NCBI RefSeq assembly: GCF_006265175.1
Contig: NZ_VDCQ01000037.1
Span: 1 to 64,000, forward strand
Direction: 5' to 3'
DNA from: Paenibacillus hemerocallicola
Lineage (GTDB): Bacteria; Bacillota; Bacilli; Paenibacillales; NBRC-103111
Length of the DNA stretch: 64,000 nt
Positions 32,891-39,914 of this stretch are shown here, piece by piece. The notes under the pieces were generated by a model. The model worked only from the letters and a program-made list of their open reading frames with translations, was not told where the DNA came from and did not search any database. The position numbers and the translations under genes were made by a program. Numbering within the stretch: the stretch's first letter is position 1; each line of letters begins with the position of its first letter.

Positions 32891-33766
32891 ATGAAAATCA
32901 CGAATAAAATCGGTGTCATCGTCGACAGCTTTCGAATCGGCGTCCGCGAAGGATTGGCGAAGGCCAAGGAGGTCGGAGCGGAAGGGGTTCAAATTTATGC
33001 CGTCAAAGGCGAGATGGAGCCCGAAGCGCTGACCGGTCCGGCACGCAAGGAATTGAAAAAGGTTATCGAATCGATGGGCCTGGAAATATCGGCATTGTGC
33101 GGCGATTTGGGTAGATTCGGCTTTGAGGACAAATCGGCCAATGCGGACAAAATCGAGAAGTCGAAACGGATTATGGAGCTGGCGAAGGAGCTGGGGACCG
33201 ATGTCGTTACGACACATATCGGAGTCATTCCGTACGATCCCGAGAGCGAGAGCTATGCGGCCATGCATAACGCATGCCGGGAGCTGTGCCGATTTGCCGA
33301 AAGCATGAATTCGTATTTTGCGATCGAAACCGGTCCGACTACGGCACTACAATTGAAAAGCTTCCTCGACACGCTCGGAGGCAAAGGCGTAGCGGTCAAT
33401 TACGATCCGGCCAATTTGGTGATGGTAACCGGGGACGATCCGATCCGGGGCGTGTACACGCTCAAGGATTATATCGTGCATACTCACGCCAAAGACGGTA
33501 TCCGCTTCCTTTCCGTCGATCCGCGGGAAGTGTACGGTTCGTACGATTTCGTTCCGGGAGATAACGGGAAAGTCCGGGACTTGGTCCGCGCGCGAAAAGT
33601 ATACGCGGAGACGGCTTTCGGCGAAGGCCACGTGGACTTCGACCGCTACTTTCAGGCGCTTAAGGATATTGGATACGAGGGGTACTTGACGATCGAGCGG
33701 GAAGCCGGGGACCAGCCGGAGACTAATATTCGCCAGGCAGTCGAGTTTATTAAAGGTTATCGATAA
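32891..33766 (+). CDS. Sugar phosphate isomerase/epimerase-like TIM-barrel protein
   Basis: A 291-residue xylose-isomerase-like TIM barrel. Landmarks are KEVGAEGVQIYAVKGE, DVVTTHIGVIPYDP, YFAIETGPTT (metal-binding Glu), NYDPANLVMVTGDDP (Asp), YIVHTHAKDGIR (His) and GYLTIEREAGDQPE (Glu). GAAGGAG precedes the ATG. With the preceding dehydrogenase it likely forms a two-gene operon acting on a cyclic polyol or sugar; a dedicated transporter is not present nearby. Confidence 0.88.
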   Translation: MKITNKIGVIVDSFRIGVREGLAKAKEVGAEGVQIYAVKGEMEPEALTGPARKELKKVIESMGLEISALCGDLGRFGFEDKSANADKIEKSKRIMELAKELGTDVVTTHIGVIPYDPESESYAAMHNACRELCRFAESMNSYFAIETGPTTALQLKSFLDTLGGKGVAVNYDPANLVMVTGDDPIRGVYTLKDYIVHTHAKDGIRFLSVDPREVYGSYDFVPGDNGKVRDLVRARKVYAETAFGEGHVDFDRYFQALKDIGYEGYLTIEREAGDQPETNIRQAVEFIKGYR

Positions 33767-33783
33767 GCGGAAAGTGCGGAATA

Positions 33784-33826
33784 GGGGATCGCTCGCTTTT
33801 TTTTGCGGCGATCTCCCTTTTTTTTG
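33784..33826 (+). terminator. Terminator after the isomerase gene
   Basis: GGGGATCGC and GCGATCTCCC pair with one bulge around a T-rich loop; eight T residues follow. Confidence 0.75.
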
Positions 33827-33964
33827 AAAAAATCTTGCTTGCATTATTTTAGAATCGACCTTATAATGTGCCTGTAACCATTGCAGTTAATGAAGGCTGC
33901 ATTTTATTTGCGTATTACTGTGCTTAGTCAAGGCTCAGTCAAACGAACCGAGGAGATGGTCGCG

Positions 33965-34339
33965 ATGCAGGTAGTGTCGATTATTATTCAAATTGTTCTT
34001 GCTCTCCTATTTCTGATGGCGGGAGCGGGGAAAGCCGCCGGCTCCAACATGCATGTCGAAAATTTCAAGCAGTGGCGTCTGCCGCAATGGTTTCGGGTCG
34101 TAACCGGGCTCGTCGAGCTGGTCGGGGCCGCGGCGTTGGTAATCGGCATATGGGAGCCGAGCTGGGCTGCGGCGGGAGCGTTATGGCTGGGCATAACCTC
34201 AATCGGAGGAATATGGGTTCATATCCGCGCGCGCGATACGTTCAAGCAATCGTTCATGATCGTCCTGTTGTTTATTTTATGCGCCGTCGTATTCTTCATT
34301 CAGCTTGGCGAGCTCGCGAATTTCCCGGGATTTCAATAA
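33965..34339 (+). CDS. DoxX-family membrane protein
   Basis: A 124-residue protein with four hydrophobic segments and the DoxX landmarks LLFLMAGAGKAAG, then WFRVVTGLVELVGAAALVIGIW. The start is the ATG 9 bp after GAGGAG; an ATG 9 bp earlier is too near that site. DoxX-like proteins are small membrane components linked to redox or detoxification, but their mechanism is unsettled. It is monocistronic here, as judged from the upstream terminator and the gap before the next gene. Confidence 0.82.
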   Translation: MQVVSIIIQIVLALLFLMAGAGKAAGSNMHVENFKQWRLPQWFRVVTGLVELVGAAALVIGIWEPSWAAAGALWLGITSIGGIWVHIRARDTFKQSFMIVLLFILCAVVFFIQLGELANFPGFQ

Positions 34340-34423
34340 TCGCGTTGCTCCGATGCCCTTGTCACGATTCGGCTCATCCGGTACTATGGAGAGAATGAAT
34401 GATCAGACAAAAGCGGAAATCGG

Positions 34424-35074
34424 GTGAGCGCTGCAATGGGGATCGCGGATTTCATAACGTCGATAACCGAAGAACAACTGTTGGAATGGCTGGAACGTTT
34501 CCGCTCGTTCGGGCCGCTGCCGGGCATTTTGCTTACGTTTCTCAAATCGTTCGTTCCGCCGCTGCCGACGCTTCTCATCGTTGGCGTGAATGCCGCCGTA
34601 TACGGGTTATGGCTGGGCTTTCTCTACTCCTGGATCGGCATGGTGGGCGGCTGCTTGCTGACGTTTCTGCTGGTCCGCAAAATAGCCGGGCACCCGTATT
34701 TGGAACGGTGGGCCCGTAAACCGAAAGTACGCAAAGGGATGCAATGGGTACGCCGCAACGCGTTCAGCTATGTATTCCTGCTCAGCTTGTTTCCCGTAGG
34801 TCCGTTTGTCGTTATCAATATCGCGGCCGGGCTCGCGGGCATGCGGTTCCGTTCCTTCGCGTTTGCCCTGGCCGGGGGCAAGGCGATCATGATTTTCATC
34901 GTCTCTTATATAGGGCACGATATTTCCCGGTACGCAGAAGATCCCGTTCGTCTCGTTTATGTCGTCTTGTTTATCGCGATTTCCTTATTCGTAAGCCGCA
35001 AGATCGAGGCGAGGTTCGCCAAGGAGTCTTCCAAAAGGGAATTGGACGAACGGGAGCTGACCGGCGAGATGTAA
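34424..35074 (+). CDS. TVP38/TMEM64-family (DedA-like) membrane protein
   Basis: A 216-residue membrane protein. FGPLPGILLTFLKSFVPPLPTLLIVGVNAAVYGLWLGFLYSWIGMVGG with the downstream FLLSLFPVGPFVVINIAAGLAGM follows the VTT/DedA-superfamily pattern, including the re-entrant proline-rich and glycine-rich segments. These proteins move or flip phospholipids or carrier lipids. The GTG start is followed 12 bp later by an ATG, and neither has a strong ribosome binding site. The C-terminal tail is charged. It ends in a terminator. Confidence 0.82.
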   Translation: MSAAMGIADFITSITEEQLLEWLERFRSFGPLPGILLTFLKSFVPPLPTLLIVGVNAAVYGLWLGFLYSWIGMVGGCLLTFLLVRKIAGHPYLERWARKPKVRKGMQWVRRNAFSYVFLLSLFPVGPFVVINIAAGLAGMRFRSFAFALAGGKAIMIFIVSYIGHDISRYAEDPVRLVYVVLFIAISLFVSRKIEARFAKESSKRELDERELTGEM

Positions 35075-35098
35075 GAAAAACGGAGAAATGAAGCGAGG

Positions 35099-35127
35099 GG
35101 CCTCCCGATTTACTTGGGGGGCTTTTC
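35099..35127 (+). terminator. Terminator after the TVP38-family gene
   Basis: GCCTCCC pairs with GGGGGGC (one T-G pair) around ATTTACTT, followed by TTTTC. Confidence 0.6.
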
Positions 35128-35160
35128 TGCATTTATGGTTACCGATTGGTATGGATCGTC

Positions 35161-35189
35161 TTGACAGGAAATAACGGTTCCTCTATAGT
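35161..35189 (+). promoter_or_regulatory. Strong SigA promoter of the TetR-monooxygenase operon
   Basis: Perfect TTGACA, 17-bp spacer, TATAGT. The start site would fall within the adjoining dyad. Confidence 0.85.
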
Positions 35190-35192
35190 TAA

Positions 35193-35212
35193 ACTAACGA
35201 CCGGTAGTTAGT
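35193..35212. promoter_or_regulatory. TetR operator overlapping the transcription start
   Basis: ACTAACGACCGGTAGTTAGT is a 20-bp near-perfect palindrome centred on ACCGGT (one mismatched pair, G against T). It sits 3 bp after the -10 of the regulator's own promoter, the classic place for TetR autorepression. Confidence 0.8.
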
Positions 35213-35229
35213 GTGAGAGGGTTGATTGA

Positions 35230-35841
35230 ATGTCCTATGACAAAATAAAGCAAGTAGCCCTGAAGCATTTTGCCCGCGACGGGTATGAGGGGGCTTCCTT
35301 ATCGCAAATAGCATCCGAGGTCGGCATCAAGAAGCCGTCCATTTACAATCATTATGCCGGCAAGGAGGAACTGTTTCTCTCCGTGCTGACCGGCATCAGC
35401 GACGACTATAAGCGGTTTCTCGCATCCCGCTTGGAACAGTCGGAGGGAGACTCTCCAGAACGGCAGCTTTTCCGCATGTATACGTCCTACATCGAATACT
35501 TTACGTTCGATGCGGACAGAACGGATTTTTGGAAGCGGGTCATCATGTTTCCGCCTGCTTTTCTGAAAGAGAGAATCGTGCAAATCGTAGGGGAGGTGGA
35601 GCAGCTCATTGCTCCCCGGCTCGCGGCATTGTTCTCGGATGGAATAGGCAGGGGGACGATCAGGGCTTTTGATCCGGGAGAGCTGGTGACGCTGTTCTAC
35701 TCTTTGGTGAATGGCTACATGATGGGACTTATGATGGTCGGGCCGCATGATTTCACCAATAAGCTGGAGCGCATCTGGACGATGTTCTGGCAAGGGATCG
35801 GTTATGGAGAATGGGAAACGGAGGGAAGACGCGATGGCTAG
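35230..35841 (+). CDS. TetR-family transcriptional repressor
   Basis: A 203-residue regulator. The N-terminal helix-turn-helix is the TetR consensus: ALKHFARDGYEGASLSQIASEVGIKKPSIYNHYAGKEELFLSVL. The rest is a ligand-binding helical domain of the TetR_C_33/AcrR-like kind. The operator in front of its gene and the overlap of its end with a flavin monooxygenase gene indicate that it represses itself and that enzyme, and is released by a small lipophilic inducer. GAGGG and a short spacing precede the ATG. Confidence 0.92.
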   Translation: MSYDKIKQVALKHFARDGYEGASLSQIASEVGIKKPSIYNHYAGKEELFLSVLTGISDDYKRFLASRLEQSEGDSPERQLFRMYTSYIEYFTFDADRTDFWKRVIMFPPAFLKERIVQIVGEVEQLIAPRLAALFSDGIGRGTIRAFDPGELVTLFYSLVNGYMMGLMMVGPHDFTNKLERIWTMFWQGIGYGEWETEGRRDG

Positions 35842-36997
35842 TCGGAAGTTTATCGTCGTAGGGGGCGGTATTGCCGGATTATGTACCGCAATCGCGCTTA
35901 GGAACAAAGGCTTCGATGTCGACGTGTTCGAGGGCGCTTCCCGATTGAAGGAATCCGGCGCCGGGTTGGGCGTAGGAGCCAATGCACTGCAGGCGATGAA
36001 GCGGCTCGGTCTAGGGGACAAGCTGCTGGAGAAGGGCAAGGTGCTCCAGGCGGCGAGGATCGTCAACGAGAAAGGGGGGCTAATTGCCAAGACCGACTCG
36101 GTGAAAGTCAGCTCCCTGTTCGGAACGGACAATATTACGATTCATCGGGCCGATTTGCTGCATATCCTCGCGGAATCGCTGCCGGGCGACGGCATATGGA
36201 CGAATAAGAAATGTGTCTCGGTTACACAGCACTCCGGAGGCGGCGTGACTGTCGGCTTTCAGGACGGATCTACAGTGACAGGCGATGGATTGATAGCCGC
36301 AGACGGGATACGCTCCGCGATCCGACAGCAGCTCATGCCGGAAGCGACTCCACGGTACGCGGGTTATACGTGCTGGAGGTCCGTCGTTGCCGGCGTACCC
36401 CGAGGCTATGAGGCAACTACATTTACGGAGACTTGGGGAAGCAAGGGTCGGTTCGGTATCGTTCCGCTGCAAGGTGACCGGGTGTATTGGTTTGCCTGCA
36501 TAAACGCGGCAGCACGAGATCCGAAATTTGCGGATTTCCGCAAGGCTGCACTGATTAGACATTTCGAGGGATACCACTCTCCGATCCGCGAGCTGCTTGA
36601 AGCTTCGAACGACGACGCGTTGCTTCATAACGATATTTACGATCTGAAGCCGTTCAACCGATTCGCATTCGGCTCGATCGTACTGGTCGGCGACGCCGCT
36701 CACGCTACGACGCCCAATTTGGGGCAGGGAGCCGGTCAAGCTATGGAAGATGCGGTATTTCTTGCGGAGTGCTTGGCCAACCACTCCTCAGTAGAGGAGG
36801 CGTATGTCCGATTTGAGAGGCTGAGGCTAGCCCGTACCCGCAAAATCGTGAATACGTCCCGGACGATCGGGAAGGTTGCGCAATTCGAGTCGAAGCTGCT
36901 CTGCGGCATCAGAAACGGATTGTTTCGCGCCATCCCCGCACGGATGAACGTGCGGCAGCTGCGCTTCCTGCTCGATGTGAAGTTTGACGTCCGATAG
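35834..36997 (+). CDS. FAD-dependent monooxygenase (UbiH/TetX-like)
   Basis: A 387-residue flavoprotein hydroxylase. The FAD-binding GxGxxG is IVVGGGIAGLCTAIALRNKG at the N-terminus, the DG motif is GDGLIAADGIRSAIRQQL, and the second FAD motif is VLVGDAAHATTPNLGQGAGQAMEDA. This is the group A aromatic or polycyclic hydroxylase pattern, including salicylate hydroxylase-like and TetX-like enzymes. The chosen ATG has GGAGG at 9 bp and overlaps the repressor gene by 8 bp. Repressor coupling suggests a detoxification role; antibiotic resistance cannot be claimed from sequence. Confidence 0.88.
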   Translation: MASRKFIVVGGGIAGLCTAIALRNKGFDVDVFEGASRLKESGAGLGVGANALQAMKRLGLGDKLLEKGKVLQAARIVNEKGGLIAKTDSVKVSSLFGTDNITIHRADLLHILAESLPGDGIWTNKKCVSVTQHSGGGVTVGFQDGSTVTGDGLIAADGIRSAIRQQLMPEATPRYAGYTCWRSVVAGVPRGYEATTFTETWGSKGRFGIVPLQGDRVYWFACINAAARDPKFADFRKAALIRHFEGYHSPIRELLEASNDDALLHNDIYDLKPFNRFAFGSIVLVGDAAHATTPNLGQGAGQAMEDAVFLAECLANHSSVEEAYVRFERLRLARTRKIVNTSRTIGKVAQFESKLLCGIRNGLFRAIPARMNVRQLRFLLDVKFDVR

Positions 36998-37009
36998 GAC
37001 TTAACATGA

Positions 37010-37042
37010 AAAAAAGCACTGTCACTTTGACAATGGCTTCTC
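37010..37042 (-). terminator. Minus-strand terminator of the small acidic gene
   Basis: On the minus strand, AGCCATTGTCA-AAG-TGACAGTGCT forms an imperfect stem followed by seven T residues. Confidence 0.5.
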
Positions 37043-37129
37043 TTTGTCCTGGCTATCCTTATTTTTGGCATTTTCTTCAGTTCCTTGATCCGGTTCGTCG
37101 TACGGTATCCGATCTTCTTCGTAATACAT
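37022..37129 (-). CDS. Small acidic 35-residue protein
   Basis: A short frame on the minus strand with AAGGAGG 10 bp before ATG and a terminator-like hairpin at its end. The product starts MYYEEDRIPYDEPDQG and ends KDKEKPLSK-like (DSQDKEKPLSK); it is hydrophilic and probably unstructured. No family is recognised. Strong initiation and termination signals are the only support, so it could still be a chance frame. Confidence 0.45.
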   Translation of the reverse strand: MYYEEDRIPYDEPDQGTEENAKNKDSQDKEKPLSK

Positions 37130-37309
37130 GTCGGCAGCGCCTCCTTGTCTTTGATCTTGACTCAGTATAGGCTGCCAGTATTAACGGAGTGTTAACTCAC
37201 TGTTTCGGCAATATGAATGTTTTCAATGCATGCCGCTTTATCGGAAGCGGGTGACGGGGACTGATCTGCAGCGTCCCGCTTCATTGCCGGTCGGCCTTTT
37301 ATCTCCCGC

Positions 37310-37339
37310 TTTACAAATGAATAGGTATTGCATTATAGT
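37310..37339 (+). promoter_or_regulatory. Promoter of the 57-residue lysine-rich protein gene
   Basis: TTTACA, 18-bp spacer, TATAGT, about 36 bp before the start codon. Confidence 0.6.
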
Positions 37340-37374
37340 GGGTTCATATCTGATTCGGAATGAGGTGTGCGGAT

Positions 37375-37548
37375 ATGTCAAAACAACAAGTATCATTGGC
37401 GGATGCGATCAAACAGAAGCTGGCGGAGAAAAAAGAAGCGCAAGCGGCGGCGAACAAGCAGCAGAAGCATGCGCCCAGCCCGAACCAGCAAATGAAAAGC
37501 CAAATCAACAAAAAACCGAACAATCAAAAGCGACGGACAGGCGTATAA
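37375..37548 (+). CDS. Small lysine/glutamine-rich protein
   Basis: A 57-residue, strongly basic protein: MSKQQVSLADAIKQKLAEKKEA, then QQK- and N/K-rich low-complexity sequence ending NNQKRRTGV. An amphipathic helix at the N-terminus precedes a disordered tail, as in small nucleic-acid-associated proteins. It has its own promoter, a GAGGTG ribosome binding site and a terminator. No family function is known to me. Confidence 0.65.
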   Translation: MSKQQVSLADAIKQKLAEKKEAQAAANKQQKHAPSPNQQMKSQINKKPNNQKRRTGV

Positions 37549-37586
37549 GAGATTGAAATCGTCACGTCCGCCGATGATGGATGAAG

Positions 37587-37616
37587 GAGGTGTGCCGTCG
37601 GGCAGGCCTCTTTTTC
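37587..37616 (+). terminator. Terminator after the lysine-rich protein gene
   Basis: GAGG..TGCC-GTC-GGGCA..CCTC forms an imperfect hairpin followed by TTTTTC. Confidence 0.55.
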
Positions 37617-37705
37617 TTTTGATTAATCGAGTGCGCCGTAAGAGAGTATGCCGTGCTCCTGCCAGCGCATTTTTTGTGCGGTCGCTCCTGTTATTGCTTA
37701 CCGAT

Positions 37706-38173
37706 CTACCAAATACTCGGAAGAACTTTGATTTCCCGATCGATCCGCGAAAGGAAACCGTAGTTCGGGTTAAAGGTGAAGATGCGCTTCATCCGGAAAT
37801 GAAGCAGAATAACGGCGGTCAAGGCCTCGTTCAACGAAAACCGGCAATCCGGATATTCGATCAACAGCCGCCTCGCCTCCCGTTCCAGCTCCGGACCGCC
37901 GGGAATAACGGTCAGTACGTTTTGCTGCACGGCCTTGTCCACGGTATTCAAGAACATCTCCGCATCGGCATAATCGAAATGATTGCGCAGCCATTGATGC
38001 GTTTCGAATAGGACATAATTGGTCGTCGTGAGCGGCCGGTCCAGGTCATGAAGCTCGTAAAACATCGAGCGTGCTTGCAAGTAGTACGGATCCTCCGGAT
38101 TCATGAAGGCCATCCATGCGGATTGTTCCAGAAAAACAGAGTGCGTCGGGTATGTATGCTCATGCGTATTCAT
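37706..38173 (-). CDS. PIN-domain protein, VapC-like, with altered catalytic residues
   Basis: A 155-residue PIN-fold protein. The segments HSVFLEQSAWMAFMNPEDPYY, TTNYVLFETHQWLRN, CRFSLNEALTAVILLHFRMKRIFTFNPNYGFL align with the four catalytic blocks of VapC ribonucleases. The acidic positions read Glu (usually Asp), Glu, Glu within SLNEA (usually Asp) and Asn within TFNPNY (usually Asp). Loss of carboxylates suggests weak or no nuclease activity. The gene overlaps the upstream small gene by 14 bp, the layout of a toxin-antitoxin pair. Confidence 0.75.
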   Translation of the reverse strand: MNTHEHTYPTHSVFLEQSAWMAFMNPEDPYYLQARSMFYELHDLDRPLTTTNYVLFETHQWLRNHFDYADAEMFLNTVDKAVQQNVLTVIPGGPELEREARRLLIEYPDCRFSLNEALTAVILLHFRMKRIFTFNPNYGFLSRIDREIKVLPSIW

Positions 38174-38516
38174 CGTGAAGGACCTCCGGTTCGTGTGAAC
38201 TCCGTCTGCGGCCGGTCAACGCATCCAGAGCCAGAAGGGGATTGCTCTCGATCAAGTCGATATTCGTTTTGAAAATCCGTTCCTGCCCTTTCAACGCCAG
38301 CTGCTGCTTCAAAAGGTAGTGGACGACGGCGGCAACGGTCGTATTCCGCGATTCCGCCAGCTGCCGACAGCGTTCGTAATATTCGGGCTCAAGCTCGATG
38401 ACCGGCGATTCCGCGGACGGTTCGTTTTCGCCGTCGTTTTCGTGTCCGATAAACTGAGTCGCGGCGTCTTTCCATTTTTTGAATTGATTATGTACGAAAT
38501 GTTTGGAGTTGCTCAT
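38160..38516 (-). CDS. VapB-like antitoxin candidate
   Basis: A 118-residue protein, longer than usual for VapB. Residues about 40-72 (VIELEPEYYERCRQLAESRNTTVAAVVHYLLKQQLAL) resemble a ribbon-helix-helix DNA-binding unit. The C-terminal part with NIDLIESNPLLALDALTG could bind the PIN partner. GGAAGGTG lies 5 bp before the ATG. It overlaps the PIN-domain gene start, so the two are translated together. Antitoxin function is inferred from this arrangement. Confidence 0.6.
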   Translation of the reverse strand: MSNSKHFVHNQFKKWKDAATQFIGHENDGENEPSAESPVIELEPEYYERCRQLAESRNTTVAAVVHYLLKQQLALKGQERIFKTNIDLIESNPLLALDALTGRRRSSHEPEVLHDEYA

Positions 38517-38673
38517 AGGTTCACCTTCCGCTTTGCGTAGAGTCAGTTGTTTTGAACATTATCCCTATAACTTTCGGGGAAAAGTGTCGTTTTCAGGGCG
38601 CGGCGCAGCTTAAATTGTCGAAAGAACGCGACGGCGGCTCGTTATTTGTCGGCAATAAAAATGGCACTATACC

Positions 38674-38703
38674 GTTTCTACCCACTTAGTGGGTGGTTGA
38701 AAC
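38674..38703 (+). repeat. Compact dyad GTTTC/ACCCACT-AGTGGGT/GAAAC
   Basis: ACCCACTTAGTGGGT is a perfect inverted repeat, flanked by GTTTC on the left and GAAAC on the right, in an AT-rich gene-free stretch. Hairpins of this kind followed by GGTTGAA occur at ends of IS200/IS605-type elements, so it could be a decayed element end. That origin is uncertain. Confidence 0.4.
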
Positions 38704-38773
38704 AGCGAATTCAAATAATAAGCCAGGAATTTTTTTGCTTATGCCGATAAGTTATTAAAATATATTTTAATTA

Positions 38774-38977
38774 TCTGGTTGAAAAAGTCAAAAAGAGAGA
38801 ATTGTCATACAAAGCGAGGCGGGGGAAATGTGCGGAAAGCGAAGCGGTTGACTTTACAATCGTGCTGTACCCGCTAAAATCTTAAAACAACACGATTTTA
38901 ACGGATGTGGAGCACATTCCCCCATCTCTTGTCTCCGGCGCTTCCTCTCTCTGCAGAGAGAAGCTTTCGGAACGGCG
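38774..38977 (+). repeat. MITE-like hairpin element, copy 2
   Basis: Closely similar to the element at 13184-13375, in the same orientation: GGTTGAAAAAGTC, then AAAAGAGAGA, TGTGCGGAAAGCGAAGCGG, CAACACGATTTTAACGGATG and TCTTGTCTCCGGCGCTTCC in the same order. One arm of the inner repeat (ACAATCGTGCTGT) and the right end (CTCTCTGCAGAGAG) have diverged, so the terminal inverted repeat is no longer intact. It ends about 130 bp before the next gene. Confidence 0.85.
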
Positions 38978-39107
38978 AAAAACAGCCTTGAAGGAACGAT
39001 ATACTGGTGCGGCAGATTCCGCGAGCTGCCTGATCGGAACGACGGCTTTTCCTTTTCCGGCTTCATTTTGTATAATAAGGGGAATGTTAAACGCAAAGGA
39101 TGGTTCG

Positions 39108-39410
39108 ATGTTTGAAATTACGGCTTATACGGTAGAATCCGTTCCGGACAAATTCGGGATCATAACCGGGAAACGGTATGAATTTATGCTGGAGATCGAA
39201 GTATCCGAGGAAGACGAGCTTTATTCCGAGGACGGTTTGTTTTTACGTGTCATCTATAAGGAGGACGAAGGACGGACGGGCATCGTAAAGTACGAGTTTA
39301 TCGAGAGAAGCACGAGCAAGTATTTGGATTTCGAGCTTGATGACGAGGAGACGGCTTTCGTCGAGTCATTCTGCAAGGAGCGTTATATGGAATCGGAAGA
39401 CCAGGACTAA
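39108..39410 (+). CDS. DUF6509-like small protein
   Basis: A 100-residue acidic protein: MFEITAYTVESVPDKFGIITGKRYEFMLEIEVSEEDELYSEDGLFLRVIYK, then YLDFELDDEETAFVESFCKE. This resembles the conserved small cytoplasmic protein family DUF6509 of Bacilli, with no known function. AAAGGAT precedes the ATG; the frame is open further upstream into the MITE-like element but without initiation signals. A perfect -10 TATAAT lies at 39071-39076. Confidence 0.75.
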   Translation: MFEITAYTVESVPDKFGIITGKRYEFMLEIEVSEEDELYSEDGLFLRVIYKEDEGRTGIVKYEFIERSTSKYLDFELDDEETAFVESFCKERYMESEDQD

Positions 39411-39427
39411 AGAATAGCAATTGTTTT

Positions 39428-39466
39428 CAAAGATCGCTGCGGCCCGGCCCATGCGGTCTTTTTTTG
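39428..39466 (+). terminator. Terminator after the DUF6509-like gene
   Basis: AAAGATCGCTGCGG and the ATGCGGTCTTT region pair imperfectly, and a seven-T run follows. Confidence 0.6.
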
Positions 39467-39552
39467 TCGCAAAGCGCGTGGTATACTGATTGGTAAGCAT
39501 TGGCCGTATGCAGTTTCGATCGACAGGCCGGAATCGGAAGGGAGTCGGGACA

Positions 39553-39807
39553 ATGAAGCCGAAGCAACCGTATAACCCATACCTGGATTCGACGCTCCAT
39601 CTAACCATCCCGGATAAACCGTTCGAAATTACGACTCGTGACGGGTTCAACGATGTGATCAAGCACGGCGATATCGTGCAAGGACACCAATTTCCGAAGC
39701 AACTGAACGAATTTCCGCATCAACTCCGGAGCGTTATGAAGTGGGGCATCCGATTTTACGTCGCTTCCTTTATAGTCGCGGTCGTATGTTCGATTTTGGA
39801 TGGGTAG
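39553..39807 (+). CDS. Small hypothetical protein with C-terminal membrane anchor
   Basis: An 84-residue protein: a polar N-terminal part (MKPKQPYNPYLDSTLHLTIPDKPFEITTRDGFNDVIKHGDIVQGHQFPKQ) and one C-terminal membrane helix (IRFYVASFIVAVVCSIL). GGAAGGGAG precedes the ATG. No family is recognised. It is a single-gene unit bounded by terminators. Confidence 0.6.
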   Translation: MKPKQPYNPYLDSTLHLTIPDKPFEITTRDGFNDVIKHGDIVQGHQFPKQLNEFPHQLRSVMKWGIRFYVASFIVAVVCSILDG

Positions 39808-39823
39808 CAGTTGGAACGGTAAG

Positions 39824-39864
39824 AGCCTAAAGCTGCTCGAGGGCGCAGCTGCGGGCTTTTTTTT
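39824..39864 (+). terminator. Terminator before the MetF-like gene
   Basis: AGCCTAAAGCTGC pairs with GCAGCTGCGGGCT with a small internal loop, followed by TTTTTTT. Confidence 0.75.
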
Positions 39865-39914
39865 GAACGATAAAAATGTTTAGCTTCTATATAGACAAAG
39901 AAGGACGTGGAGCC

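Noticed and set aside
38674-38703. Palindromic repeat considered as a CRISPR repeat
   Set aside because: Only one copy, no spacers and no cas genes nearby.
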